From positions 20,735,851-20,799,850 of the forward strand of contig NC_079877.1 in assembly GCF_029227915.1 (NCBI RefSeq): a stretch of DNA of 64,000 bases, in the 5' to 3' direction. Position 1 is the first letter of the stretch. Each line of letters starts with the position of its first letter. The notes beneath the pieces are model-generated. The model had not been told where the DNA came from, did no database searches, and saw only the letters and a list, made by a program, of their open reading frames with translations. The position numbers and the translations under genes were made by a program. The stretch comes from Hydractinia symbiolongicarpus. Its lineage: Eukaryota > Cnidaria > Hydrozoa > Anthoathecata > Hydractiniidae. This document shows positions 11,926 through 23,684 of this stretch, piece after piece.

Positions 11926-12653
11926 ATGGCCTTTTTGCCGCCTAATAAAGGGCTTACACGAAAATCACGTATTTCCACGAACCTGCTCGTGGTATCATTG
12001 GTCTAGTCCTTTTGGTTTCAAAGGACTATAACGTTCCAAGTCGGTTTCCTTGGCGTCCTGGCCTTATATCACCGTCAACTGCGTGCGAAGTTTTCTAAAA
12101 GCCGTAATATGGCCTCTTGAGGCCTAATTAAGGCGTTACACGTGAATTACGTGGTTCCACGTGTCTGCGCAGCTTGCCATTGGTCTAGTCCCTGCAGTCT
12201 CAATGGACTACAACGTCCAAAGTCAATTTTCTTGGCGCCATGCCTTATATCACCCTCAACTACGTGCATAGCCTTCTAAAAGCCGTAATATGGCTTTTTG
12301 CGGCCTAATTAAGGCGTTACACCAAAATCTCGTATTTCCACGAGACTGGGCATGGTACCATTGGTCTAGTCCTTGCAGTCACAATGGACTACAACGTCCA
12401 AAGTCGTTTTCTTTGGCGCCATGGCCTTTTATCACAATCAACTACGTGCATAGCCTTCTACAAGCCGTTATATGGCCTTTTGCAGCCTAATTAAGGCCTT
12501 ACACGTAAATTACGTGGTTCTACAAGCCTGCCCATGGTATCATTGGTCTAATCCTTTCAGTCTCAATGGACTGCAACGTGCCAAGTCGTTTCCCATGGTG
12601 CCATTGCCTTATATCAACGTCAACTACGAGCATAGCCTTCTAAAAGCCGTAAT
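11926..12653 (+). repeat. HOR copy 6, shortened to 4 monomers
   Basis: This 728-bp (4 x 182) unit runs a, first part of b, then the later part of e, f (12290) and g (12472). The switch again lies just past the class A box, around 12167-12200, where the b variant GTCCCTGCAG is joined to e-type sequence TCCAAAGTCAATTTTC. It looks like a second in-register unequal exchange between class A monomers. Confidence 0.93.
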
Positions 12654-13745
12654 ATGGCCTTTTTGCCGCTTAATAAAGGCCTTACACGTAAATCACATAT
12701 TTTCACGAGCCTGTGCATGGTACCATTGCTCCAGTCCTTTTAATCTCAACGGACTACAACGTCCAAAGTCATTTTTCTTGACGCCAGGCATTTATATTGC
12801 CGTCAACTACGTGCATAGCCATCTAAAACCCGTAATATGGCCTTTTGCCGCTGAATAAAGGCCTTACACCAAAATCACGTATTTCCACGAGACTGCACAT
12901 GGTACCATTGGTCTAGTTCTTGCAGTCACAATGGACTACAACGTACCAAGTCGTTTTCCATAGCACCATTGCCTTATATCAACGTTAACTACGAGCATAG
13001 CCTTCTGAAAGCCGTGATATGGCCTTTTACCGCCTATTAAAGGCCTTCCACGTAAATCACATATTTCCACGAGCCTGCTCATTGTATCATTGGTCTAGTC
13101 CTTTTGGTTTCAAAGGACTATAACGTTCCAAGTCGGTTTCCTTGGCGGTTTCGCCTTATATCACCGTCAACTACGTGCGTAGTTTTCTAAAAGCCGAAAT
13201 ATGGCCTTTTGCGGCCTAATTAAGACGTTACACGTAAACTACGTGGTTCTACGTGTCTGCGCAGCTTGCCATTGGTCTAGTCCTTGCAGTCTCAATGGAC
13301 TACAACGTCCAAAGTCAATTTTCTTGGCGCCATGCCTTATATCACCCTCAACTACGTGCATAGCCTTCTAAAAGCCGTAATATGGCTTTTTGCGGCCTAA
13401 TTAAGGCGTTACACCAAAATCTCGTATTTCCAAGAGACTGGGCATGGTACCATTGGTCTAGTCCTTGCAGTCACAATGGACTACAACGTCCAAAGTCGTT
13501 TTCTTTGGCGCCATGGCATTTTATCACAATCAACTACGTGCATAGCCTTCTACAAGCCGTTATATGGCCTTTTGCAGCCTAATTAAGGCCTTACACGTAA
13601 ATTACGTGGTTCTACAAGCCTGCCCATGGTATCATTGGTCTAATCCTTTCAGTCTCAATGGACTGCAACGTGCCAAGTCGTTTCCCATGGTGCCATTGCC
13701 TTATATCAACGTCAACTACGAGCATAGCCTTCTAAAAGCCGTAAT
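12654..13745 (+). repeat. HOR copy 7, variant 6-monomer unit
   Basis: A 1092-bp (6 x 182) unit. New class B monomers near 12654, 12837 and 13019, related to those at 2846-3400, replace a, b, c and part of d. The sequence then rejoins d about 13084 and continues through e, f (13382) and g (13564). A private A replaces C in TTCCAAGAGACT near 13430. Confidence 0.92.
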
Positions 13746-14839
13746 ATGGCCTTTTTGCCGCTTAATAAAGGCCTTACACGTAAATCACATATTTTCACGA
13801 GCCTGTGCATGGTACCATTGCTCCAGTCCTTTTAATCTCAACGGACTACAACGTCCAAAGTCATTTTTCTTGACGCCAGGCATTTATATTGCCGTCAACT
13901 ACGTGCATAGCCATCTAAAACCCGTAATATGGCCTTTTGCCGCTGAATAAAGGCCTTACACCAAAATCACGTATTTCCACGAGACTGCACATGGTACCAT
14001 TGGTCTAGTTCTTGCAGTCACAATGGACTACAACGTACCAAGTCGTTTTCCATAGCACCATTGCCTTATATCAACGTTAACTACGAGCATAGCCTTCTGA
14101 AAGCCGTGATATGGCCTTTTACCGCCTATTAAAGGCCTTCCACGTAAATCACATATTTCCACGAGCCTGCTCATTGTATCATTGGTCTAGTCCTTTTGGT
14201 TTCAAAGGACTATAACGTTCCAAGTCGGTTTCCTTGGCGTTTTCGCCTTATATCACCGCGTCAACTACGTGCGTAGTTTTCTAAAAGCCGTAATATGGCC
14301 TTTTGCGGCCTAATTAAGACGTTACACGTAAACTACGTGGTTCTACGTGTCTGCGCAGCTTGCCATTGGTCTAGTCCTTGCAGTCTCAATGGACTACAAC
14401 GTCCAAAGTCAATTTTCTTGGCGCCATGCCTTATATCACCCTCAACTACGTGCATAGCCTTCTAAAAGCCGTAATATGGCTTTTTGCGGCCTAATTAAGG
14501 CGTTACACCAAAATCTCGTATTTCCACGAGACTGGGCATGGTACCATTGGTCTAGTCCTTGCAGTCACAATGGACTACAACGTCCAAAGTCGTTTTCTTT
14601 GGCGCCATGGCCTTTTATCACAATCAACTACGTGCATAGCCTTCTACAAGCCGTTATATGGCCTTTTGCAGCCTAATTAAGGCCTTACACGTAAATTACG
14701 TGGTTCTACAAGCCTGTGCATGGTATCATTGGTCTAATCCTTTCAGTCACAATGGACTACAACGTACCAAGTCGTTTTCCATAGCACCATTGCCTTATAT
14801 CAACGTTAACTACGAGCATAGCCTTCTGAAAGCCGTGAT
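13746..14839 (+). repeat. HOR copy 8, variant 6-monomer unit, last of the domain
   Basis: Repeats the composition of copy 7 but is 1094 bp because of a CG insertion in ATCACCGCGTCAAC near 14258. The final monomer g (14658) becomes divergent halfway (after about 14740), where it joins class B-like sequence with GTCACAATGG. This is the right edge of the homogenised domain. Confidence 0.9.
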
Positions 14840-17800
14840 ATGGCCTTTTACCGCCTAATAAAGGCCTAACACGTAAATCACATATTTCCACGAGCCTGCG
14901 CATGGTACCATTGCTCCAGTCCTTCAAATCTCAATGGACTACAACGTCCAAAGTCATTTTTCTTGACGCCAGGCGCTTATATTGCCTTCAACTACGAGCA
15001 TGGCCTTCTAAAAGCCGTAATATGGCCTTTTTGCCGCTTAATAAAGGCCTTACACGTAAATCACATATTTCCACGAGCCTGTGCATGGTACCATTTCTCC
15101 AGTCCTTTTAATCCCAACGGACTACAACGTCCAAAGTCATTTTTCTTAACGCCGGGCATTTATATTGCCGTCAACTACGTGCATAGCCATCTAAAAGCCG
15201 TAATATGGCCTTTTGCCGCTGAATAAAGCCCTTACACCAAAATCACGTATTTCCACGAGACTGCACATGGTACCATAAGTCTAGTTCTTGCAGTCACAAT
15301 GGACTACAACGTACCAAGTCGTTTTCCATGGCACCATTGCCTTATATCAACGTCAACTACGAGCATAGCTATCTGAAAGCCGTGATATGGCCTTTTACCG
15401 CCTAATAAAGACCTTACACGTAAAACAATTATTTCCACGAGCCTGCGCATTGTACCATTGGTCTAGTCCTTTTTAGTCTCAAAGGACTACAACGTTCCAA
15501 GTCGGTTTCCTTGGCGTCCTGGCTTTATATCACCGTCAACTACGTGCGTAGCCTTCTAAAAGCCGTAATATGGCTTTTTGCGGCCTAATTAAGGCGTTAC
15601 CCCAAAATCACGTATTTCCACCAGACTGCGCATTGTACCATTGGTCTATTCCTTGCTGTCTCAATGGACTACAACGTCCAAAGTCAATTTTCTTCGCGCC
15701 ATGCCCTTATATCACAATCAACTACGTGCATAGCCTTCTACAAGCCGTTATATGGCCTTTTGCAGCCTAATTAAGGCCTTACACGTAAATTACGTTGTTC
15801 TACAAGCCTGAGCATGGTATCATTGGTCTAATCCTTTCAGTCTCAATGGACTGCAACGTGCCAAGTCGTTTCCCATGGTGCCATTGCCTTATATCAACGT
15901 CAACTACGAGCATAGCCTTCTAAAAGCCGTAATATGGCTTTTTGCCGCTTAATAAAGGCCTTACACGTAAATCACATATTTCCACGAGACTTCGCATGCT
16001 ACCATTGGTCTAGTCTTTTTAGTCTCATAGGAGTACAACGTTCCAAGTTGGTTTCCTTGACGAAATGGCCTTATATCACAGTCAACTACATACATAGCCT
16101 TTTAATGCCTAAATATGGACTTTTGCGCCCTAATTAAAGCCTTATACGTGAATCATGTGGTTGCACGTGTCCGCGCAGCTTGCCATTGGTCTAGTCTTTG
16201 CAGTCTCAATAGACTACAACGTCCCAATTCGTTTTCCATGGCGCCATGCCCCTGTATCACCGTCAACTACAAGCATAGCCTTCTACAAGCCGTAGTATAG
16301 CCTTTTGCAGCCTAATTAAGGCCTTACACGTAAATTACGTGGTTCCACAAGCCTGCGCATGTTATCATTGGTCTAGTCCTTTCAGTGTCAATGGACTGCA
16401 ACACGCCAAGACGTTTCCATGGGGCCATGGCGTTATATCACCGTCAACTGGACCATGACCTGGTAGCACCTTTAACTAGGCGCATAGCCTTCTAAAGCCT
16501 GTAATATGGCCTTTTGCCGCCGAATAAAGGCCTTACACGAAAATCACATATTTCCACGAGCCTGCGCATGGTACCATTGGTCTGGTCCTTTTAGTTTCAA
16601 AGTACTACAACGTTCCAAGTCGGTTTCCTTGGCGTCCTGGCCTTATATCACCGTCAACTACGTAAATAGCCTAGTAAAAGCCGTAACATGGTCTTTTACG
16701 ATATAATTAAGGCCCTACACTTAAATTACGTGGTTCCACGTGTCCACACAGGTTGCCATTGGTCTAGTCCCTGCTGTTTCAATGGACTACAACGTCCAAA
16801 GTGGTTTTCCTTGTTGTCATGTCCTTATATCACCATCAACTACGTGCATAGCTTTCTAAAAGCCTTAATATAGCCTTTTGCGTCTTAAATAAAGCCTTAC
16901 ACGCAATTTTCGTAGTTCCACGTGTTCGCGGATATTGACATTGGTCTAGTCCCTGCTGTCTCAATGGACTACAACGTCCCAACTCGTTTTCGTTGGCGTC
17001 ATGGCCTTATATCAACGTTAACTACGTGCATTGCCTTTCAAAAGCCGTAATATGGACTTTCGTGTTCTAGTTAAGGCCTTGCACGTAAATCATGTGGTTC
17101 CACGTATCTGGGCAGCTTGCCAATGATCTAGTCCTTGAAGCCTCAATGGACTACAACGTTAGAAGTCGGTTTCCTTGGCGTCATGGCCTTATATCAACGT
17201 TAACTACGTGCATTGCCTTTCAAAAGACGTAATATAGATTTTCGTGTTCTAATTAAGACCTTGCACGTAAATTACGTGGTTCCACAAGCCTGTGCATGGT
17301 ATCATTAGTCCAGTCCTTTCAGTTTCAATGGACTGTAACGTGCCAAGTCGTTTTTCTTGGCGCCATGGCCTTATATCACCGTCAACTACGTGCATAGCTA
17401 TCTAAAAGCCGTAATATGGCCTTTTGCCGCTGAATACAGGCCTTACACAAAAGTCACCTGTTTCCACGAGACTTCGCTTGGTACCATTGGTCTAGTCCTT
17501 TTTAGTCTCAAAGGACTACAACCTTCAAAGTGGTTTTCCTTGACGCCATGCCCTTTATCATCGTCAACTAAGCGCATAGCCTTCTAAAAGCCGTAATAAG
17601 GCCTTTTGCGGCCTATTTAAGGCCTTACACGTGAATCACGTGGTTCCACGAGCCTGCGCATGGTACCATTGGTCTGGTCCTTTTAGTTTCAAAGAACTAC
17701 AACGTTCCAATTCGGTTTCCTTGGCGTCCTGGCCTTATATCACCGTCAACTACGTGCGTAGCCTTCTAAAAGCCGTAGTATGGCTTTTTGCCGCCTAATA

Positions 17801-20010
17801 AAGGCCTTACACGTAAATCACATATTTCCACGAGCCTGCGCATGGTACCATTGGTCTGGTCCTTTTAGTTTCAAAGAACTACAATGTTCCAAGTCGGTTT
17901 CCTTGGCGTCCTGGCCTTATATCACCGTCAACTACGTGCATAGCCTTCTAAAAGCCGTAGTATGGCTTTTTGCGGCCTAATTAAGGAGTTACACGTGAAT
18001 TACGTGGTTCTACGTGTCTGCGCAGCTTGCCATTGGTCTTTACCTTGCTGTCTTAATAGACTACCACGTTCCAATTTCTTTTCCGTGGAGCCATGACCTG
18101 ATATCACCTTCAACTGGGCGCATAGCCTTCTAAAGCCTGTAATATAGCATTTTGCGCCAAATAAAGGCCTTACACGTAAATTTCGTAGTTCGACGAGTCT
18201 GCGCATGGTGCCATTGGTCTAGTTATCTCAGTCGCAAAGAACTACAAGGTCCAAAGTCATTTGCCTTAGCGCCATGCCCTTATATCACCGTCAATACGTG
18301 CGTAGCCTTGTAAAGGCCGTAGTATGGCTTTTTGCGGCCTAATTAAGGCCTTACACGTGAATTACGTGGTTCCACGTGTCCGCGCAACTAGCGATTGGTC
18401 TTGTCTTTGCTGTCTCAATGGACTACTACGTCCCAAGCCGTTTTTCTTGGCGTCATAGCCTTATATCAACGTTAACTACGTGCATTGCCTTTCCAAAGCC
18501 GTAATATGGACTTTTGTGTTCTAGTTAAGGCCTTGCACGTAAATTACGTGGTTCCACGTGTCTGCGGAGGTTGCCATTGGTCTAGTCCTTGCTGTTTCCA
18601 TGAACTACAACGTCCCAAGTCGTTTTCCTTGGCGCCATGCCCTTGTATCACCGTCAACTACGTACATAGCGTTCTAAAAGCCGATATATGGTTTTTTTCG
18701 GCGTAATTAGGGCCTTACACGTAAATAACGTGGTTCCACGTGTCCGCGCAGCTTGCCATTGGTCTAGTCTTTGCTGTCATAATGGACTACAACATGCCAA
18801 GTCGTTTTCTTTGGCGCAATGGCCTGATATCATCTTCAACTTGACGCATAGCATTTTGAAGCCTGCAATATGGCTTTCTACCGCCTAATAAAGACCTTAC
18901 ACGAAAATCACGTAGTTCCACGAGTCTGCGCATGGTGCCATTGGTCTAGTTGTCTCAGTCTCAAAGAACTACAAGGTCCAAAGTCACTTTCCTTAGCGCC
19001 ATGCCCTTATATCACCGTCAACTACGTGCGTAGCCTTGTAAAGGCCGTAGTATGGCTTTTTGCGGCCTAATTAAGGCCTTACACGTTAATTACGTGGTTC
19101 CACGTGTCCGCGCAGCTTGCCATTGGTCTAGTCCGTGCAGTCTCAATGGACTACAACGTGCCAAGTCGTTTTCTTTGGCGCTATGGCCTGATACCACCTT
19201 CAACTAGGTGCATAGCCTTTTAAAAGCCGTTATATGGTCTTTTGCGGCCTAATTAAGGCCTTACACGTGAATTACTTGATTCCACAAGCCTGCGCATGGT
19301 AGCATTGGTCTAGTCCTTTCAGTTACAATGGACTGTAATGTGCCAAGTCGTTTTTCTTGGCACCATGGCCTTATATCACCATCAACTACGTGCATAGCTA
19401 TCTAAAATCCGTAATATGGCCTTTTGCCGCTGAATACAGTCCTCACACGAAAGTCACGTGTTTCCACGAGACTTCGCCTGGTACCATTGGTCTAGTCCTT
19501 TTAGTCTCAAAGGACTACAACGTTCAAAGTCAGTTTCCTTGACGCCATGGCCTTATATCAATGTCACGTACATAGAGAGCCTTCTAAAAGCCGTAATATG
19601 GCTTTTTGCGTCTTAAATAAGGCCTTACACGTAAATTTCGTAGTTCCACGTGTTCACGGATATTGCCATTGGTCTAGACCTTGCTGTCTGAATGGACTAC
19701 AACGTCCCAACTCGTTTTCGTTGGTGTCATGGCCTTATATCAACGTCAACTACGTGCGTAGCCTTCTAAGGGCCGTAGTATGGCTTTTTGCCGCCTAATA
19801 ACGGCCTTACACGTGAATTACGAGGTTCTACGTGTCCGTGCAGCTTGCCATTGGTCTAGTCCTTGCTGTTTCCATGGACTACAACGTCCCAAGTCGTTTT
19901 CCTTGGCGCCATGACTTTGTATCACCGTCAACTACGTGCAAAGCTTTCTGAAAGCCGTTGTATGGCTTTTTGCGGCGTAATTAAGGCCCTACACGTAAAT
20001 AACGTGGTTC
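14840..20010 (+). repeat. Mixed satellite zone right of the HOR domain
   Basis: Monomers at 14840-16300 resemble those of 3391-5560: a 183-bp class B pair, the 4283-like monomer at 15570 and the 1937-like monomer at 16115. From about 16400 the composition changes. The first monomer with a ~27-bp internal duplication appears at about 16441, and many new class A variants appear, such as those with CTAGTTAAGGCCTTGCACG. No gene or insertion is visible. Confidence 0.85.
16441..16490 (+). repeat. ~27-bp internal duplication inside a monomer (first of 14 sites)
   Basis: The usual segment CCATGG...CACCGTCAACT is followed by a second, diverged version ACCATGACCTGGTAGCACC...CAACT before GCATAGCC, so the host monomer is about 27 bp longer. 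The same join is seen near 20471, 23397, 24145, 27071, 32006, 34347, 40197, 41134, 43146, 45334, 48239, 52994 and 62404. It lies in the class C monomer with CCAAGACGT and is absent from 1-16400. Confidence 0.85.
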
Positions 20011-23000
20011 CACGTGTCTGGGCAGCTTGCCATTGGTCAAGTCTTGCAGTCTCAATGGACTACAACATGCCAAGTCGTTCTCTTTGGCCCGTTGGCCTGA
20101 TATAACCTTCAACTTGGCGCATAGCATTCTGAAGCCTGTAATATGGCCTTCTACCGCCTAATAATGTCCTTACACGAAAATCACGTAGTTCCACGAGTCT
20201 GCGCATGGTGCCATTGGTCTAGTTCTCTCAGTCTCACAGGACTACAAGTTCCAAAGTCATTTTCCTTAGCGCCATGCCCTTATATCACCGTCAACTACGT
20301 GCGTAGCCTTCTAAAGGCCGTAGTATGGCTTTTTGAGGCCTAATTAAGGCCTTACACGTGAATTACGTGGTTCCACAAGCCTGCGCATGGTATCATTGGT
20401 CTAGTCCTTTCAGTGTCAATGGACTGCAACGAGCTAAGACGTTTCCTTGGCGCCATGGCCTTATATCACCGTCAACTGGACCATGACCTGGTAGCACCTT
20501 CAACTGGTATAGCCTTCTAAAGCCTGTAATATAGCATTTTGCCGCTGAATAAAGGCCTTAAACGAAAATCACGTATTTCCACGATCCTGCTCATGGTATC
20601 ATTGTTCTAGTCCTTTTGGTCTGAAAGGACTTTAACGTTGCAAGGCAGTTTCCTTGGCGTCATGGCCTTATATCACCATCAACTACGTGCATAGCCTTCT
20701 AAAAGCCGTAGTATAGGCTTTTGCAGCTTAATTAATGCCTTACACGTAAATTACGTAGTTCCACGTGTTTGGGCAGATTGCCATTGCTGTCTCCATGGAC
20801 TACAACGTCCCAAGTCGTTTTCCTTGGCGCCATGTCCCTGTATCACCGTCAACTACAAGCATAGCCTTCTACAAGCCGTAGTATAGCCTTTTGCAGCCTA
20901 ATTAAGGCCTTACACGTAAATTACGTGTTTCCACAAGCCTGTGCATGGTATCATTGTTCTTATTCCTTCAGTCTTAATGGACTGCAACGTGCCAAGTCGT
21001 TTTACTTGGCGCCATGGCCTTATATCACCTTCAACTACGCGCATAGCCTTCTAAAAGACGTAATATTGTGTTTTACGACATAATTAAGGCCCTACACTTA
21101 AATTACGTGGTTAAACGTATCGGCACAGATTGCCATGGGTCTATTCTTTGCAGTCTCAATAGACCACAACGTCACAATTCGTTTTCCTTGGCACCATGCC
21201 CCTGTATCACTGTCAACCACGTGCATAGCCTTCTAAAAGACGTAATATGGTCTTTTACGACATATTTAAGGCCGTACACTTAAATTACGTGGATCCACGT
21301 GTCTGGACAGGCTACCATGGGTGTAGTCCTTGCTGTCTCAATGGACTACAACGTCCAAAGACAATTTTCTTGGCGCCATGCCCCTGTATCACCGTCAACT
21401 ACAAGCATAGCCTTCTACAAGCCGTAGTATAGCCTTTTGCAGCCTAATTAAGGCCTTACATGTAAATTACGTGCTTCCACAAGCCTGTGCATGGTATCAT
21501 TGTTCTTATTCTTTCAGTCTCAATAGACTGCAACGTGCCAAGTCGTTTTACTTGGCGCCATGGCCTTATATCACCGTCAGCTACGTGCATAGCCTTCTAA
21601 AAGACGTAATATTATCTTTTACGACATAATTAAGGCCCTACACTTAAATTACGTTGTTCCACGTATCCGCACAGGTTGCCATGGGTCTAGTCTATGCAGT
21701 CTCAATGGACTACATCGTACCAAGTCGGTTTCCATGGCGCCATGGCCTTATATCAACGTCAACTACGATCACAGCCTTCTAAAAGCCGTAATATGGCTTT
21801 TTGCCGCCTAATAAAAGCCTTACACGTAAATCACATATTTCCACGAGCCTGCGCAAGGTACAATTGCTCCAGTCCTTTCAATCTCAATGGACTACAACGT
21901 CCAAAGTCATTTTTCTTGACGCCAGGCGCTTATATTGCCGTCAACTACGTGCATAGCTATCTAAAATCCGTAATATGGCCTTTTGCCGCTGAATACAGTC
22001 CTCACACGAAAGTCACGTGTTTCCAGGAGACTTCGCCTGGTACCATTGGTCTAGTCCTTTTAGTCTCAAAGGACCACAACGTCCAAAGTCAGTTTCCTTG
22101 ACGCCATGGCCTTATATCAATGTCACGTACATAGATAGCCTTCTAAAAGCCGTAATATGGCTTTTTGCGTCTTAAATAAGGCCTTACACGTAAATTTCGT
22201 AGTTCCACGTGTTCACGGATATTGCCATTGGTCTAGTCCTTGCTGTCTGAATGGACTACAACGTCCCAACTCGTTTTCGTTGGCGTCATGGCCTTATATC
22301 AACGTTAACTACGTGCGTAGCCTTCTAAGGGCCGTAGTATGGCTTTTTGCCGCCTAATAACGGCCTTACACGTGAATTACGTGGTTCCACGTGTCCGAGC
22401 AGCTTGCCATTGGTCTAGTCCTTGCCGTTTCCATGGACTACAACGTCCCAAGTCGTTTTCCTTGGCGCCATGACTTTGTATCACCGTCAACTACGTGCAA
22501 AGCTTTCTGAAAGCCGTTGTATGGGTTTTTGCGGCGTAATTAAGGCCCTACACGTAAATAACGTGGTTCCACGTGTCTGGGCAGCTTGCCATTGGTCAAG
22601 TCCTTGCAGTCTCAATGGACTACAACATGCCAAGTCGTTCTCTTTGGCCCGTTGGCCTGATATAACCTTCAACTTGGTACATAGCATTCTGAAGCCTGTA
22701 ATATGGCCTTCTACCGCCTAATAATGGCCTTACACGAAAATCACGTAGTTCCACGAGTCTGCGCATGGTGCCATTGGTCTAGTTCTCTCAGTCTCGCAGG
22801 ACTACAAGTTCCAAAGTCATTTTCCTTAGCGCCATGCCCTTATATCACCGTCAACTACGTGCGTAGCCTTCTAAAGGCCGTAGTATGGCTTTTTGCGGCC
22901 TAATTAAGGCCTTACACGTGAATTACGTGGTTCCACGTGTCCGCGCAGCTTGCCATTGGTCTAGTCCGTGCAGCCTCAATGGACTACAACGTTACAAGTC

Positions 23001-23684
23001 GGTTTCCTTGGCGTCATGGCCTTATATCAACGTTAACTACGTGCATTGCCTTTCAAAAGACGTAATATGGATTTTCGTGTTCTAATTAAGGCCTTACAAG
23101 TGAATTGCGTGGTTCCACGTGTGAGCGCAGCTTGCCATTGGTCTAGTCCTTGCAGTCTCAATGGACTACAACGTCCCAAGTGGTTTTCCTTGGCGCCATG
23201 CCATTGTATCACCGTCAAATGCGTGCATAGCCTTCTACAAGCCGTAGTATCGCCTTTTGTAGCCTAATTAAGGCCTTACACGTAAATTACGTGGTTCCAC
23301 AAGCCTGCGCATGGTATCATTGGTCTAGTCCTTTCAGTGTCAATGGACTGCAACGAGCCAAGACGTTTCCTTGGCGCCATGGCCTTATATCACCGTCAAC
23401 TGGAACATGACCTGGTAGCACCTTCAACTGGTCGCATAGCCTTCTAAAGCCTGTAATATAGCATTTTGCCGCTGAATAAAGGCCTTAAACGAAAATCACG
23501 TATTTCCACGAACTCATGGTATCATTGTTCTAGTCCTTTTGGTCTGAAAGGACTATAACGTTGCAAGGCAGTTTCCTTGGCGTCATGGCCTTATATCACC
23601 ATCAACTACGTGCATAGCCTTCTAAAAGCCGTAGTATAGGCTTTTGCAGCTTAATTAATGCCTTACACGTAAATTACGTAGTTC
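20011..23684 (+). repeat. 3674-bp large HOR, copy 1
   Basis: About 20 monomers, repeated directly downstream at an offset of exactly 3674 bp. It includes two monomers with the ~27-bp duplication (about 20471 and 23397) and a monomer lacking 12 bp in GCCATTGCTGTCTCC near 20780. Only four single-base differences from copy 2 were noticed: 20336/24010, 22398/26072, 22564/26238 and 23437/27111. Confidence 0.93.
22885..23066 (+). repeat. Class A monomer (exemplar)
   Basis: This 182-bp unit shows the class A signature: GCGGCCTAATTAAGG, then TTACGTGGTTCCACGTGTC and GCAGCTTGCCATTGG. Class A monomers contain the interrupted dyad ACGTGG-TT-CCACGT and a CACGTG hexamer. They are common across the window, for example at 845, 6102, 33835, 39687, 40624 and 57584. 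Class A differs from class B mainly in the first 75 bp of the unit, while the rest is largely shared. Confidence 0.9.

Noticed and set aside
18000-18206. Minus-strand open frames of 61-72 codons (also near 993, 22487, 30803, 48510, 49414 and 54885)
   Set aside because: These are reverse-strand shadows of the same monomer, recurring wherever the same variant occurs.
20470-20520. The ~27-bp extra segment as a transposon footprint or target-site duplication
   Set aside because: It is explained as a diverged second copy of the adjacent CCATG...CAACT part of the monomer, without terminal inverted repeats or foreign sequence.
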